Below are positions 45,200 to 57,800 of a stretch of 64,000 nt of DNA, piece by piece. Every line of letters begins with the position of its first letter. Within the stretch, counting starts at the first letter, position 1. Source of the stretch: Apus apus (Eukaryota; Chordata; Aves; Apodiformes; Apodidae); NCBI RefSeq assembly GCF_020740795.1, contig NC_067304.1:5198056-5262055 (forward strand), in the 5' to 3' direction. Below the pieces are notes generated by a model. The model searched no databases. It saw only the letters and a list, made by a program, of their open reading frames with translations, and was not told where the DNA came from. The position numbers and the translations under genes are program-made.

Positions 45200-48100
45200 G
45201 TCCAGAGGCTGCTGTGAAGATGCTACGTGCTCCTTCCAGGCCTGCAGCCTCCCCGTGTGTCCTGTGCAGCTCCGTGGCCACCTTCCAGCAGCTCCACCAT
45301 CACCAGTGGGTACTACTCTCACTCCCTCTTAGGAAGCAGGGGGATAATCATTCCCCATTTAATGGATGGGAAACTTGGCAGACACAGAGTAAGTGATTTG
45401 CTGACAGGCACACAAGAAAATTGCACTAGTCGAGCATTCTCTCAATTATGCCATCCTTGTAACTGCATAATATCCCTGTGTGATTCCAGACACGGAGCAC
45501 AATCCTTTGACAGGGCTTCGTCTGCAAAGCATCAGCTGGCACCCACGGCAGGATGGGTGACACTGCTCCAAGACCTCATGGAACAGCAGCTCTGGTCCCA
45601 TGGACACCTCTGAGGGTGGCAAAGGATCGTGATGGGCAGGAGTCTGGGATGTGCAGGTATGAGATGAGGGGACATGAGAGGTTTGGGCAGCCTGAGGGAT
45701 GCTCGGCTGGGTAGGGGTGCTGCCCAGACCCAGCATTGCTGCCCAGACCCAACATCCCTTTGCCTTTGCCACCCACGCAGGGGCCAGCAGCTCCTTCCGC
45801 AGCCCAGTGGAAATTCCCCAGCAGTGCCAGCTCTGGGGCCTCCAGAGCCCAGCAAACCTCCCTGGACCCAGCCAGGAGTTGGGGCACTGCCATCTGGGCA
45901 CAGCATTCCCTCTGCAGTGAGCCTCCCGGGGCTCTGGAGCAGGATAATGGGGAGCAGAGAGGCTGGGGCTGCACCTGCCCCCTCGTGCTCCTGCCCTCGC
46001 CCACATCATCCCCTGTGGGATTTTTTCAGGCTCCCCTGCCCTCGTTTGAATGGGCCCTGCCTGCCCAGCCTGGTAATCTGCCACTAAGTGGGACTGCTGA
46101 TGAAGGCTGTGATAAATTTAGAAAGAAATCTTTGTGTGGGTCAGAGGGAAAACACGGCAGCCTGGGGAGGCTGAGCTGCAGCACAGCAGCACAGCTCGGG
46201 CTTGTTTCCCTCTGCTCTCTGCCTGCCCAGCAGGATTTATCACCCAGTTTCTCACTGGTGAAAGCAAGAGAGATTCAGAGGGCTTAGAGCTGGTCCTTCC
46301 TCTGCTGGAGTTTATAAGCCAAGGGTGCCTTCGTATAAAAATAGTCAGTTTTAACAAATATTAGTGGGAAAGGAGCAGGGAGGGTGGCAGCCTGCGAGTG
46401 TTTGAGCTACCCCAGCTCGGAGCATGACCTGACATTTCAGCCAGAGCCTCTTAAAGAGCAAGTTTACCTTCCCCCAGGACTTGTTTATATCCAGAAGTAG
46501 GGAAGGGAGTTTGACTTCACAGCGCTTTCAGGCTCCTGCCTGCCACACCACAGCAACATCGTTCCTTCGCAGTGTTTCCTGTTAATCTGTTACATTGTTT
46601 TTAAACAAAAACAAACAGAAAATAATAGCGTTAGTGGTGCAAAATCCCCCATGAAATCAAGAATGCAGCACCACTTTCCATACTAAAACTCTGAATACTG
46701 TTCAAAACTGGTTTATCATTTGCTGGTAAATTATATTGTGCCAAAGCAAGGAAAGGAAAAGCATTTTCTCAATGTATTTCCTTTAATAAGCTATTAAGAC
46801 CTTGTACTGCTAATTAAACTATTAATTAGACAGCTTATCGTTCCTAAACACGTTAGCATGTTGCCAAAGCAGCAATGAGCCTCTGGGGCAGGCAGGAGAT
46901 AAGAAAAGAAGAAGATGCAAACACAAAGATTAAAAAAAAAGAAGAAAAAAAAGTCACAAGAACCAGAAATAGGAAATAAATAACCAAGGGTTATTTATGT
47001 ATTGTTTAATTGATAAGAATAAAAAATATGTAACTTGAAAATAAATTTTCTAGGTAGAGGCCCCTGGGACATATTCTATGTCTGTGCAAGAAAAGAAGAG
47101 ACATCATAATTTCCAGAGTTTTTTTTCTACAGTTGGGAGTGGGAAGCTGGAACTAGTCTCCTTTCCCTGCAGCAAAGTAACTTTCCATAAGAAAACTGAC
47201 AGAAAAACTGTTCAAAGTTGTGTGGTTTTTTTCTCCAGAAGAAAAAGACGATCCATTTCCAATAGGAAAATCTTAAACCAATGCAATTCCCACATCTGAC
47301 TCCCCAGCCATTCCCCCAGACTAACCCTCTTCCCTACAAACAGCATCCCAGGCTTCCCTCTTCTTGTCTCACCTGGCTTTTTTAAGGTTACAGAAGAGCC
47401 CCGTGCAGCCCCACAGCACTGAGCACACTTTCTTTGCAGGCCATGAAGGTGTTTCCTCCTGCCCTCCTGGACCTTTAAGACATGGAAGGAGGAGCTGAGC
47501 TGTGGACACGGCTCGTGCATCCCCCGAAAGGTCCTTCTCGTGCTGCCTGTTGTGTCTGAGGCCCGAGGCCTGGACACACTCATCTCCAGTCATCTCTGGC
47601 TCCACCCCAGAGTCTGCAACATGAGCATATTAACATGTTTTTAGAGCCCACTCCTTCAGCATTTGCCTTTGACAGTTATCTCAAGGGATAGATAATCTCA
47701 TTTACATCTGTGGCTACAAATCAAAACAACAGCGAATTAAACGGATCTGAAGGCTAAGATTAAAGACTTGGAATTAAACCACCTGTGAAGGGCCTGTAAT
47801 GCAAATAGTTGGAAGTATCACTTTTTTTCTGAGGGATGGAAAAGCCCTGCACAGATGCTGTTCACTTTACCTTGAAAGCAAAGGTGGAACTGTCACATCA
47901 CTGCAATGATTATACCCGCGGGCATTACGTGACACCAGCTTCTTGGCTGTGCTTGGAAAAAGAAAGAGAAGGAAAGGAGCTGGATCGAAGTACTCACTGT
48001 TCTAGCCAAGCACAGCCAGCAGATAGCAGCATTGCAATGTAGAATGTACCCTCGGCTGTTTCTGCTGCTTTCGAAGTCATGGAGAAACCGGGGGGCAGGT

Positions 48101-50283
48101 GAGTCTGAGCTGGGCTGCAGCCTGTGCTGCAGAGGTGGACACACCGCGTGGAAGCAGCAATTCTGTAGACTAAGGGAAATTGCATGGGAAAAAAATTTCA
48201 TAGGGCTGTGAAAATATCACAGTATGATAAGGCACGTGGGCCCTTAAACTGAAATTTTAGCACAATGCTCAAGTGAATCTGTCCCAGCAGATTCGGAGTG
48301 TGGGAGAGCAGCAGGAGAGCTCAGCTCTGCCTGAGACCCTCCAAGGCAAAACATGGATCTTTAAAGGGCCACAAGTGGCAACTGGGCATCCTGTGCAGGG
48401 CTGATCCTGCTGCCTGTGCAGGGCTGATCCTGCTGCTGAGGGGTCTCTGCGTCGGGGCAGCTCTTCCCAGTGCTAAATCAGTTAAAAAGAAATTAACAAC
48501 CAGCAACTGGAGAAAGGGGCTCCTGGGCTCTGACCTGGAATGCTTTGTGTTTCTGTGAAGGGCTGTGATATTGCAGGGCAGGAGCTTTCTCACCTGGGAG
48601 GGTTGTGCTGTTGTTATTATGCAAGACATGGAAGATCCACTGAGGGACATAGTTAATAAGACTTAATTAAAACTTGTTTGCTCAGATAAATTTGATTGGT
48701 TTCAGCCATGCACAGAGCAAACCACCTTCAACTCACAGCAGGGTTTTACAGCAGGTCAGATAGGAAGGTATTGCTTCAGTTCTGAAAAATTATTTGATTT
48801 CAACCTGCAGAAGGCTTGGGGGGGGCTGCCTGGGTGGCTGTCAGAGCTCCTGCTTCTGTTTCAGTCTGGGACAAAGACAAGTCACATAATGGTAGTATAA
48901 TATTTATATATTATATATATGTAATATTTATATCTATTCTACATATTTATATCTATATCTATTTTATTTATATTTATATTCATAATAGTCAATCTAACAC
49001 TTTGTATTTGCTCCTCTCTTCCTCAGAGGATGCTTCCATGCTGATTATTTTAATCAGGGCATTTCATATCGATATAAGGGTCCTCACCAGCTGGACAGAT
49101 TATATCTGCACTGGACATGAGGACACGCTCTTGCATCAACCTTGAACCATGGTTAAGGGAAGCAGGTTGCTGGTGGAAGCTGAGAGGGATTTACCCCCCT
49201 CAAAGCCCCTCAGAGTGGCCCAGAAAGCAGCTCGAGCCCTCGAGCAGAGCAGGATGGTGAGAGGAGGAGGCTGCCTGGCAGGCACTGGGGCCAGCAGGGA
49301 AGGAATGCGAAGGGTTTGATAAGGAAGGAATAGTAATAATAATAATACTAACCTTTTCAGCAGGGCCAGGGCTGAGCCTGCCTGTGTTAACACTCAGGCA
49401 AAAACTTCCTGAGCTGGGAGCGCGGCCTTTTCCGCTGGCCGGCACCGTCCCCTCGGCCAGCGCTCGGCATTTCCCCCGGCCGGGATGGCTTAGAGAAAGC
49501 TTTTGTTTTGCCAAAGCAATTGACTGTACCTTTATTGTCTCTGCTTGGCTGTAGGACATTCTCTGAGCTGTGAAAAATGCACCTGATGGTAGATTAAATC
49601 TACTTTCAATACAGTCGGTAGTGCTGATGAGATAAACGGCGGCCAAAACAGCACCTCAGCCAGCCCCAGCTCCCTCTGCAGCTCCTGCAAACCCAGCCCC
49701 GGGAAAGCTGCTCCTGCCCCTGCCCGGGAAACAAGGACAAGGAAGGGAAGAGAAGGAGCCAGGCCAGGAAAGACACCCAAAACCTGCCCTCGGTGCAGCT
49801 CAAGCATCTGCACAGGAACAGGCACTAAAGGGCATTATCCTGCAAATCCTTTGAGGTAGGAACCATTGCTGGTTATTGCATCGGGCAGAGTGAGGAAACC
49901 TTCATCATCTTCATCTTCATCAACACACCTCCACTCCCCACCCCTGACCCCAGCCCCACAGATCACTCCATGAGATGAGTCTTGCTTGTTTATCCAGGAG
50001 TTAACTGGGCATCTCAAACAGCAGAAAACCAAACAAATGGGGTTTAATGGAGCGGTGTAACGTCACTCTTCCTGCAGGTGTGTGTGTTGAAAGATGGGGA
50101 GAATGTGCTGAGAACAAGCCACAGCCTTTAGTTATCCTATTTCTGCTGGGAATAACCTCTCAGAGAGGTGTTGTCCTCTCTCTGTGCTGGCACAAGGCAC
50201 AGCCAGAGCCACGTGTGCCGGTGGGATAAACACGCTGCTGTTCCAAGGACACAACAGAGGAACTGACTTTTAATAATTATTAT
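45200..50283. other. gene-free region downstream of CD34
   Basis: No exon supported. Contains an AT-rich simple-sequence tract at 48893-48986 and a short (TAA)n at 49327-49350. Sites resembling GATA (AGATAAG at 46898) and RUNX motifs occur near 46.5-46.9 kb. Confidence 0.5.
48893..48986. repeat. TA/TATTTA-rich tract
   Basis: Ninety bases made almost only of A and T (TATATATTATATATATGTAA and variants such as ATATCTATATCTATTTT). Confidence 0.85.
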
Positions 50284-50289
50284 TTTATT
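50284..50289 (-). terminator. CD34: candidate poly(A) signal of CD34
   Basis: AATAAA on the - strand, 1.3 kb after the CD34 stop codon. The long 3'UTR is in line with CD34 in other species. It sits in an AT-rich run, so it could be chance. Confidence 0.45.
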
Positions 50290-51615
50290 TTTTTTTCAAC
50301 TGGGATTATTTACAGTGAGATCTGGGAGAAGCAACTCACACCAAAACAAGCAAAACCTGAAACATTTTAAACTGTGTTTACATGACTCTTCACCCATGGC
50401 AACAGCCCCAGGCAATGATGGCCGTTGCTGTCATTCCTTTAAGCACTGTACCAAAATAAAAAAGAAGTCTTCCCCTCATGATAAATTCACTATTGAGAGG
50501 GAAGATCAGCTCCAAGGGCCGTTTTTGTCCTTATTTCAGATGTGGGAGTTGCTGCTGGTGCCAGCAGAGGTTCTGGTCTGAACTGCAGCCTCTCGTGCTC
50601 TTGCAGCATCAAGGAGGAGCTGCAGGTACTTGGGGCTGAGCTCAGACCCGTCCCTGCTCCCCCAGAGCTGCTTGGAGCTCCTCAGGGATGTGGCTGGTGG
50701 CACAGGAGCCTTGGGAGCAGGACCAGTGCTGAGCGAAGTAGGACCTGCTGCTGTTGTTGGGATTTTGGTGTTGGCCTTCACTAACCAAAGGAAAATTACT
50801 TCTTTTTGTTCCTGTACCCACTGCAGAGGAACCCCTGTCATGGAACCAGGCTCCTGCCCAGCACTCATCCCACTGGCAGCCCTTTGGCATCTTAGTTTCC
50901 TAAAGTCCAACCCTGGGCACAGGCTGGAGAAGATTTTTACTCTAAACCAACTACCTACATACTGGTAGGATTGAAAAAGAATCAAGTTTGAGGTCTATCC
51001 ATGTTTCAACCTTCAATTCCACATGGAAAGTTTTACACAGAGCTTCAGCAAATTCTGCTGGAGTAGGAAATACTAAAGGAGACAAAGCACAAGAAGAAGG
51101 ATTAAATGCCTGATGTTCTTAAAAGAGGAAGAAATCCTGCACTTAAACATAAAGATGAGATAAAACACAACTCTGTTAACCAAAATTATCTGAAACCTGA
51201 GAGGGTTTTGTCACTGAAATCCCAATTTAACTATTTCAATCAGCCTAACGCACAGGCACCAACAGATCAGGCTGTTTGGAGTCTGGCTCGAGGCTTCTGT
51301 AGCTTTGTTCTGCCTCTGCTAAAAAGCTGTTGGGGACTAAGGGCACTTGTGTTTCTCATTATGTTCTTCTAACAACAAAAGCAGAGAACAGCTGTGAAAA
51401 AGTGTCTTGTGTGGTCAGTGGGAGGAGGCAGAAGAGCAGGTCTTCGGCAGCTCTGCCGCTTCATGTGCTTTAGGCTGATTTTTGAAGTTCTTCACAGAAA
51501 TACTGATTCAAAAAAAAATAAAAGGTCTGCAGTTCCCAAACTGTCCACAGAAAACTCCTGACCTCCCTGGTGTCTCTGCTCCTGGCTGGTGCTGGGGACA
51601 CGCTCCTGGCCTGGT

Positions 51616-51807
51616 TCACATCTCGGTGTCAGCAGGGCTGTGCTGCCGGGCTGAGTGGCCGTTCTTGGAGGACGCTTGGCCAGTACCGTTCTCCTGAGTC
51701 CCACCATTGAGGTTTGGCTTCTCCTGCAGCTCGGGTTGCTCCTGGGGGGGCATCATCAACATCGTGTTTCCCTGGCTACCATTTTCCGTGTAATACGGGT
51801 CTTCAGC
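51616..51807 (-). CDS. CD34: CD34 exon 8, cytoplasmic tail
   Basis: Acceptor ...acctgttcag, phase 0. [13 protein letters not shown] at the start, then a diverged middle (M-L-M-M-P-P-Q-E-Q), then near-invariant C-terminal third to D-T-E-M and stop at 51616-51618. Confidence 0.97.
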   Translation of the reverse strand, partial: AEDPYYTENGSQGNTMLMMPPQEQPELQEKPNLNGGTQENGTGQASSKNGHSARQHSPADTEM

Positions 51808-54800
51808 CTGAACAGGTACATAAATAACAAAGGCAGAGTTAGGGAAGGGAAAGGGCTGAGAGCCGCCGGCTCTGCTTGCAGGCAGCAGCTTGGCCAGCTG
51901 CCTGTGCTTCCTGGACAGGAGGGACAAACAACTGCAGGCATGGGAACCTGCTCCCACAGGCAAGAAGGGGAACAGAGGGCCTGAACCAGGCTGTGGCAAG
52001 ACAAAGCAAGAAAACCAGCCAGGAACTGCATTTTTTTTCTTTTTTTTCCCCTCCTGGACCTGAAAGGAGAAGCCTTCAGGTTTTGTTGGTTTTGCATAAC
52101 CAGGTTTTGGAGCTGACCCTGCCTTGGATTTGCAAAGCTAGGCCATGACAGACCACCTCTGCTTTCCACTTTGGCCAAGTAAGAAGCACGACTGAATGCA
52201 AGCTATGGAAATTCTCTCTTTTTCTTTCCCCATCCTTCCTTCTTTCAGCCTGAGCAGCCATGCAGCTCACAGCAGGGTGCTGGCAGAGGTGCAGGGCTGC
52301 AGTCCAGCACCATCAGTCTCGAGAGCTGCGTGGGGCTGTAAATGCAATGATGTGTTGAGGGACTATTGCTGAGGAGCAGATGCCTCTGGAGGACCCAGAG
52401 CAATAGCAGAACTGCCTCCAACCCCACTGCCTCAGACAGGTCTGGCAGCAGTGCAGGGGGTGCTGCAGGGAGCAGATGGTCCCCCTCCATTTCTCAGCAG
52501 CAGCCAGCACTGCAGGCTGCTGAGCATCCCCATCTCTGTTCACTTGGCTCCTTTGCTGACACCCTTTTCCATGGCAGTGGGATGGGTGTGCTGGACACAG
52601 CTCACCCAGGAACAGGATTGATGCTGCCCTCCATGTACCTCGCACTGAAATCACCTCACGGCTTCCCAGGACACACTGTTCATGTTCCCATGAGCAGGGA
52701 TGGGGAAAAACCCAGCCCAGCCTTACTTTACAGAGGGACTGTGTCCCCAAAAGTAACTGGTAGGGAGGAGTCCTCAGTGGTCACCCTGCCTGGAAAGGGG
52801 AAAAGGGAAATAGGAAATTTCTTTTTCTTTCTTTCTTGATGTATTTATTTTATTACCGTCACTTGTTAAGTGAGGGGAGAAAGAGCTTTTATTACAGCAT
52901 CGGTACAAGACAGACATATAATTCAAATGCAGCCAATGGGAAGCTAAAGTGTCACTTTAATGACAAATTCCTAAGGTTTCAGTGTCTCTGGAGGGGTCTT
53001 GCTGGATGAGTTTTTACTGCTGAGCAAGAAGAGTTAGACCTACAAGTATGAGCAAGAAAGGGGCAGTTTTCCCATGGGAGTAACGAGCAAAGTGCTCTCA
53101 TCAGGGGCAAGAGAGGTTTCCCCTCATCCCACTCCTGCCCCTCACGTGTCCAGGCTGAGCCAGCCCTGCTCACAATGTCGCATCGACCTGGGGACACACA
53201 GTCAGGCTGGGGGTGCAGAGCCCCCTCCTCTCCCCCCAGCACTCCCCTACCCGTGGCTCTGCCATCTATAAGCACTGACCAGCCTCTCGCCCGCCGGGCT
53301 CCAGCTCCGCCGCTTCATCAGGAAATATCCAGCCAGGCCCAGGAATGCCAGCAGGAGTCCAGATGTGACCAAGGCAATCAGGGTCTTCTGAGAAAAGTCC
53401 TGGTGGTTCCTCACACTCCCCCGTTTAAGGGCTTTTATTCCAAACTGGGGAAAAATATATATATAAAAAAAGAAAGCTGGGATTTGGACAAACAGGAAAC
53501 GTGTTCATCTGCTGAACAGGCACCAGGCTCCAAACAATGCTGCCCTTCACCTCCCTCAGAAACCTCACGTAAACAAGGCTGGGGGCTCTGCTGCACCAGT
53601 TCCTGAGCTTTGCACTTGCCCCGTGAGCTCCCACATCCTCATGGTCTCATTTCCCATCCAAGTGTCTTCTGTGGCACAGGGAAATGTTCCCCCTTGGATG
53701 CAGAGAAAGCGTCTGCCTGGCTGAAATCCCCCCGTGCTGCTGCAGCTCTGCTGCCACTTCCAGAGGCTCTACAGCCTGATGGCAGCAGCACTGGAGAAGA
53801 GGAATTAATTAAAGTCAGCATGGTACTTTGAAGAAGCAGAGTGCCAATTACATCCTAAGAGTTATTGTTGGCATCTAGTCCTTTTTAAAGAAAATCCTAC
53901 CAAATTTTACAGTAACTGTTTCAAGCATTTCTGCCTTCAGAGGTGGTGTTAGTGCTCTCGGGGTGAGATGGCTCCAACTGTCTCATGTGCCAGTGCTCAA
54001 CAAATGCCCCCAAGACAGAGGCAGGTTCAAGTCTCAGCCATCTGCTCCATCCTCACTTGACCAGCTGAATATCTCCTTTCTCCACCCACTCAGGCCATTA
54101 AATTTTTCCAGCTGAATTTGCTTAAGGAACTTACCTTTTCCCAGTGAGTCTCCTGGAGCATGTCTGTAGCAGGATCTGCAAGGTTTCAAACAGAAGAGGC
54201 AGGTCACGCAGAGGGTCACCCTGCAGCTAATGGTAACACTGGCATGCCAACAACAGCCTGGTCACTGCTGGACAAAGAAGAGCCATGAGGCCCTTCTTGC
54301 TCTGGAGCCACCACCATGGCTCCATGGATCTGGTAAGATCCCAGAAGGCAGAGCAGCAGTTGTGGAGAGAAGTCTCCTCCAGGCTGTAACTAAGGCTTTG
54401 TGTCCCACAGCCTCTCTCCACACCCAGTTCTCCTCTCCCATTGCCCACATCAAAGTCATCAATGATTCCCATGTCAACGACAGCCAAAGGAATTATCTCC
54501 ACTGACCTCTCTCCCCGACGAGGATGAGGAGCATACAGTCACGGTCCACCTCGGATTTGGCCAGCTTGATCTGGCAGGGGGAGGGAACAGGGTGGCTGCT
54601 CCCTTCACATATCACTCTCCACAGTTCCAGTCCCTTCACCTCCAAAAAATCTTTCTGCAGAATTTTCAAACAAAGAGCCATTCAACCAACCAAACCAACT
54701 AATCCTCCATCTCAGCTGTGCTGATGATACTACCAGCAGTGCTGTGCAGACCCCTGTGCTTGGTGCCTTATCTGTGCTGCACAAACCTGAGCAGAAGCAA

Positions 54801-57800
54801 CCACAAGTGACCGAGGTTGCTGGGCTGGGGGGGGGTGGGCCCTTCACCTCCCACTGCTTTGGGCCCCAATACCAACACCTGGCAAATGGAGACGCTTATT
54901 TCTTGTTCCTTAACTTAATGAGACTAAATTAAATGAAGATATCATTAGCAACCCTTGCAAACGGCATTTAAAGAAAGCTAAATTTAGGCTCTGGACTGCA
55001 TGGCAAATCCCTCCAATGCTCAGACTGAAGCAGGCGCCTGAAGAGCCCTATTGTTTCAGAGTCCTGGGCAGGGGCTGGAAAAGGAGGGAAATAACAAAGA
55101 AGCATTGAGCCTTCCTGTTTAGGAAATGTCTTCAATGTTTTTGCTAGGTTGGTGATCAAAGGTTAGGCAAAACCCCACAAATTTCTCACATTTTAGAGCT
55201 GAACTGACTCTTGGGTGGAAGAGGAAGAGGAGCTGCAGCCTTCCCCTTCTGCAGGCCAGTGTTTGTATCAGACAGGATAGGCTTTCTCCTTGGGTCTATT
55301 TTCAGCCACAGTCAGGCTTGGAGACAGAGCACACGGTTGCTAAAAGACCTTATCAGCTTCCCAGACATCCTCCCAGCTGGGGCCATCACCTGAGCTGTGG
55401 CTCAGCCCCCTCCTCGAGGCAGAGACCAGCTCCAGCTGGGTCCTGCCCCTGGCTCCCCAGGAGGTCCCCACCAACCTGGGGCCGTGAGAGGGGAGCAAAC
55501 CCTCTCTCCTGGCAGGGCTGAGCTTGGGGCCTTTCTCTCTTTGCCTCAGAATTACCTCAGCATTGTGCTGGGATTGCCACATCCTCTTAGCATACAAAAA
55601 AGCAGAAACTCATCCATGGGAGAATAACAAACAAATCATTTTCAGCTGTTTCTATAGAGCTTGGCTTGGAGTGAGAAAGGCCAAGATGGAACAAGAGACC
55701 CAAGCGTGCATTTTCCTTTCTCTGCTGTGGAAAGAACTCATCAGAGTGTCAGAATTTCCCCTTGCAATTAGCAGTGCTGGGTGCCAGCTTATTGCTCATT
55801 TGCTTTGGGAAAGGCCAGCAGGAAAGCAGCCCTCACCGTCCCTCCTATCTGCTCCCCTCGCACACTCTTATCTGTTTCCCAGGTCCAGTGGCTGCTGGGC
55901 TGGAGCTGGTTTTTCCCAGTTGGTGATTGTGGAGGTGGAGGCATGGGAGGGGTCTGCTGGAGGCAGGGAAGAGCTCACAGCTGGGAGTGGGGCAGTTTGA
56001 CTCATTTCACGTGGAGGGAGGGTTGAGAGTGCGTGCACTTGGATAGGACTCTATAGGATATTCTGTGTGTTCTCCATGCACCCATGTAGGGATGTGCAGG
56101 TGTGATGCGTGCACCGTGTCCAAGCCCGGTGCCAATGCCCACTAGATGGCACCTGGGATCAGAATCACTGGCTCCCGGAGGAGTTTCCATGAGAATTCTT
56201 GCTGAAGCGCCGTCCCTGTAAACAGGAGATGGTCTAAATGCCATTTAATCGCCAATTTGCAGAGAAAAGCCAAGGAAAAATTAACTCACCCTAGAGGGGC
56301 GGCAGCATCCTGGCCAGCAGAAGTAAAATTAATCATTGTCACTTTATACCCGGGGCATTGTCCATTCCCACAAGGTCCAGCACCATCTGCCCTCTGCTGC
56401 AGGCTGTGCCTCCACGGGGAAAGGTTTCCTGCCTCCCACCCTCTGCAGGGTCTCAGCCCGACCCACTTCTGCTTTTATAAACGCTCCATTTTTGGTGCAC
56501 AAGGCCAAGGGCAGTTCCAGGCACTCCCTTAGGAGCTGGTGCAGATGGGGACACTGCTCAGCCACCCGTGTGCTCCTTCAGACGCCCTGATTTCTTTCCT
56601 AGGGCAGCTGGCAAGACAAGAAAAGCCTCTCACATTCCCAACAGGGAAGCGGAAGAAGAAGAACAAAGGCAATTTCCCGTGAAACGTGGAGGGGGAAACT
56701 TCAGAAGCTAAACTGACCCCAGAGCTTCATCATGAAATAGGAGGTTTTATGCAACCAGGAGGTTTCATTCCCCCTGGGACTGCTGTGAGCGTTCCTTTGG
56801 GATCCTCCTGGGACTGCTGTGATCATCCCCGCCTCCCTCAGCTTGGCACAGCTCAGATGCTCTGCCCCAGGATAAAGGTGTGAGCTCCCCATCCCACACT
56901 GACACCCCTGGAATTGTGGGTGACCCTCTTGCTGCCGGCCTGAGAGCCCTGCTGGGGTCCTGCCCTTATGGATTTCCTTACAGAACCCCCTCCTCCTGCC
57001 TGTCCCCCCATTGCAGACACGTGGCCACCCAGGGGCTACAACTCACGCAAGTGTTGGACTCGTTGAGCTGCAAGCAGATGGCTCCGGTGTCACTCACTTC
57101 TTTGATGTTGTGGCACGTGATGGGCTGGAAGGGAAACAACCCAGCACTGGGATCAGTGGGCAAGTCCAGCCTCCTCACTGTCCCACAGCCCATGGTTCCC
57201 AGCCACAGCCTCACCTTCGGGCTGTCCCTGCCTGGCGACAGTGGCGCGGTGGCAGCGGAGACGGGAGGATGCCCCGAGCTGGCAGGAGAGCTCAGCAGAG
57301 CCAGAGTGGACCTGAGGGTTTCTGCCATCGTGCTGGGCTGTGTCACTGGGCTCTCAGCTGTGGAGACCCCATGGCTGCTGTTGTCTGGCTCCGAGGGGGT
57401 GCCCAGAGGCTGCAGGGGGGCTCGGCTGGGCTGCGGGCTCGTCCTCTCGCTGCTGAGCCCCGGGGAGGTGGGGCTGGATGCCAGGGACCCGGCTGCTGCT
57501 TCTGGAAGAAAAGCAAGGAAAAGGGGACATGAGAGAGCCTGAGTCCTCCAACATCAGTGCGTGGCATTGTGGTGACTGAAGTACAATATTGATTTGTCAT
57601 AGCCAGCGCTACCAGAACGTGTTATTGGCTGTATAAGAAACGCACATTAGACTTGCTTCAGTTCCTTAATTGCTACATGCACTTCATAACCTGATCACAA
57701 TGGGCTCATTTCCTGCGCTGCAGCACGGGTGTCACCCCGACCCCTCGGCCCAGAGCCTGCAGAACCCTGTGCTGAGCTCAGGCAGCACCCGGGAGAGGCA

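Noticed and set aside
44526-45332. Several overlapping 150-240-codon open frames
   Set aside because: They overlap each other in many frames within a CpG island with tandem repeats and have no domain or splice support.
55340-56565. Possible extra CD34 exons on the - strand between exons 4 and 5
   Set aside because: Exon 4 ends in phase 0 with the third cysteine and exon 5 starts in phase 0 with the matching continuation; the exon count already equals the human gene.
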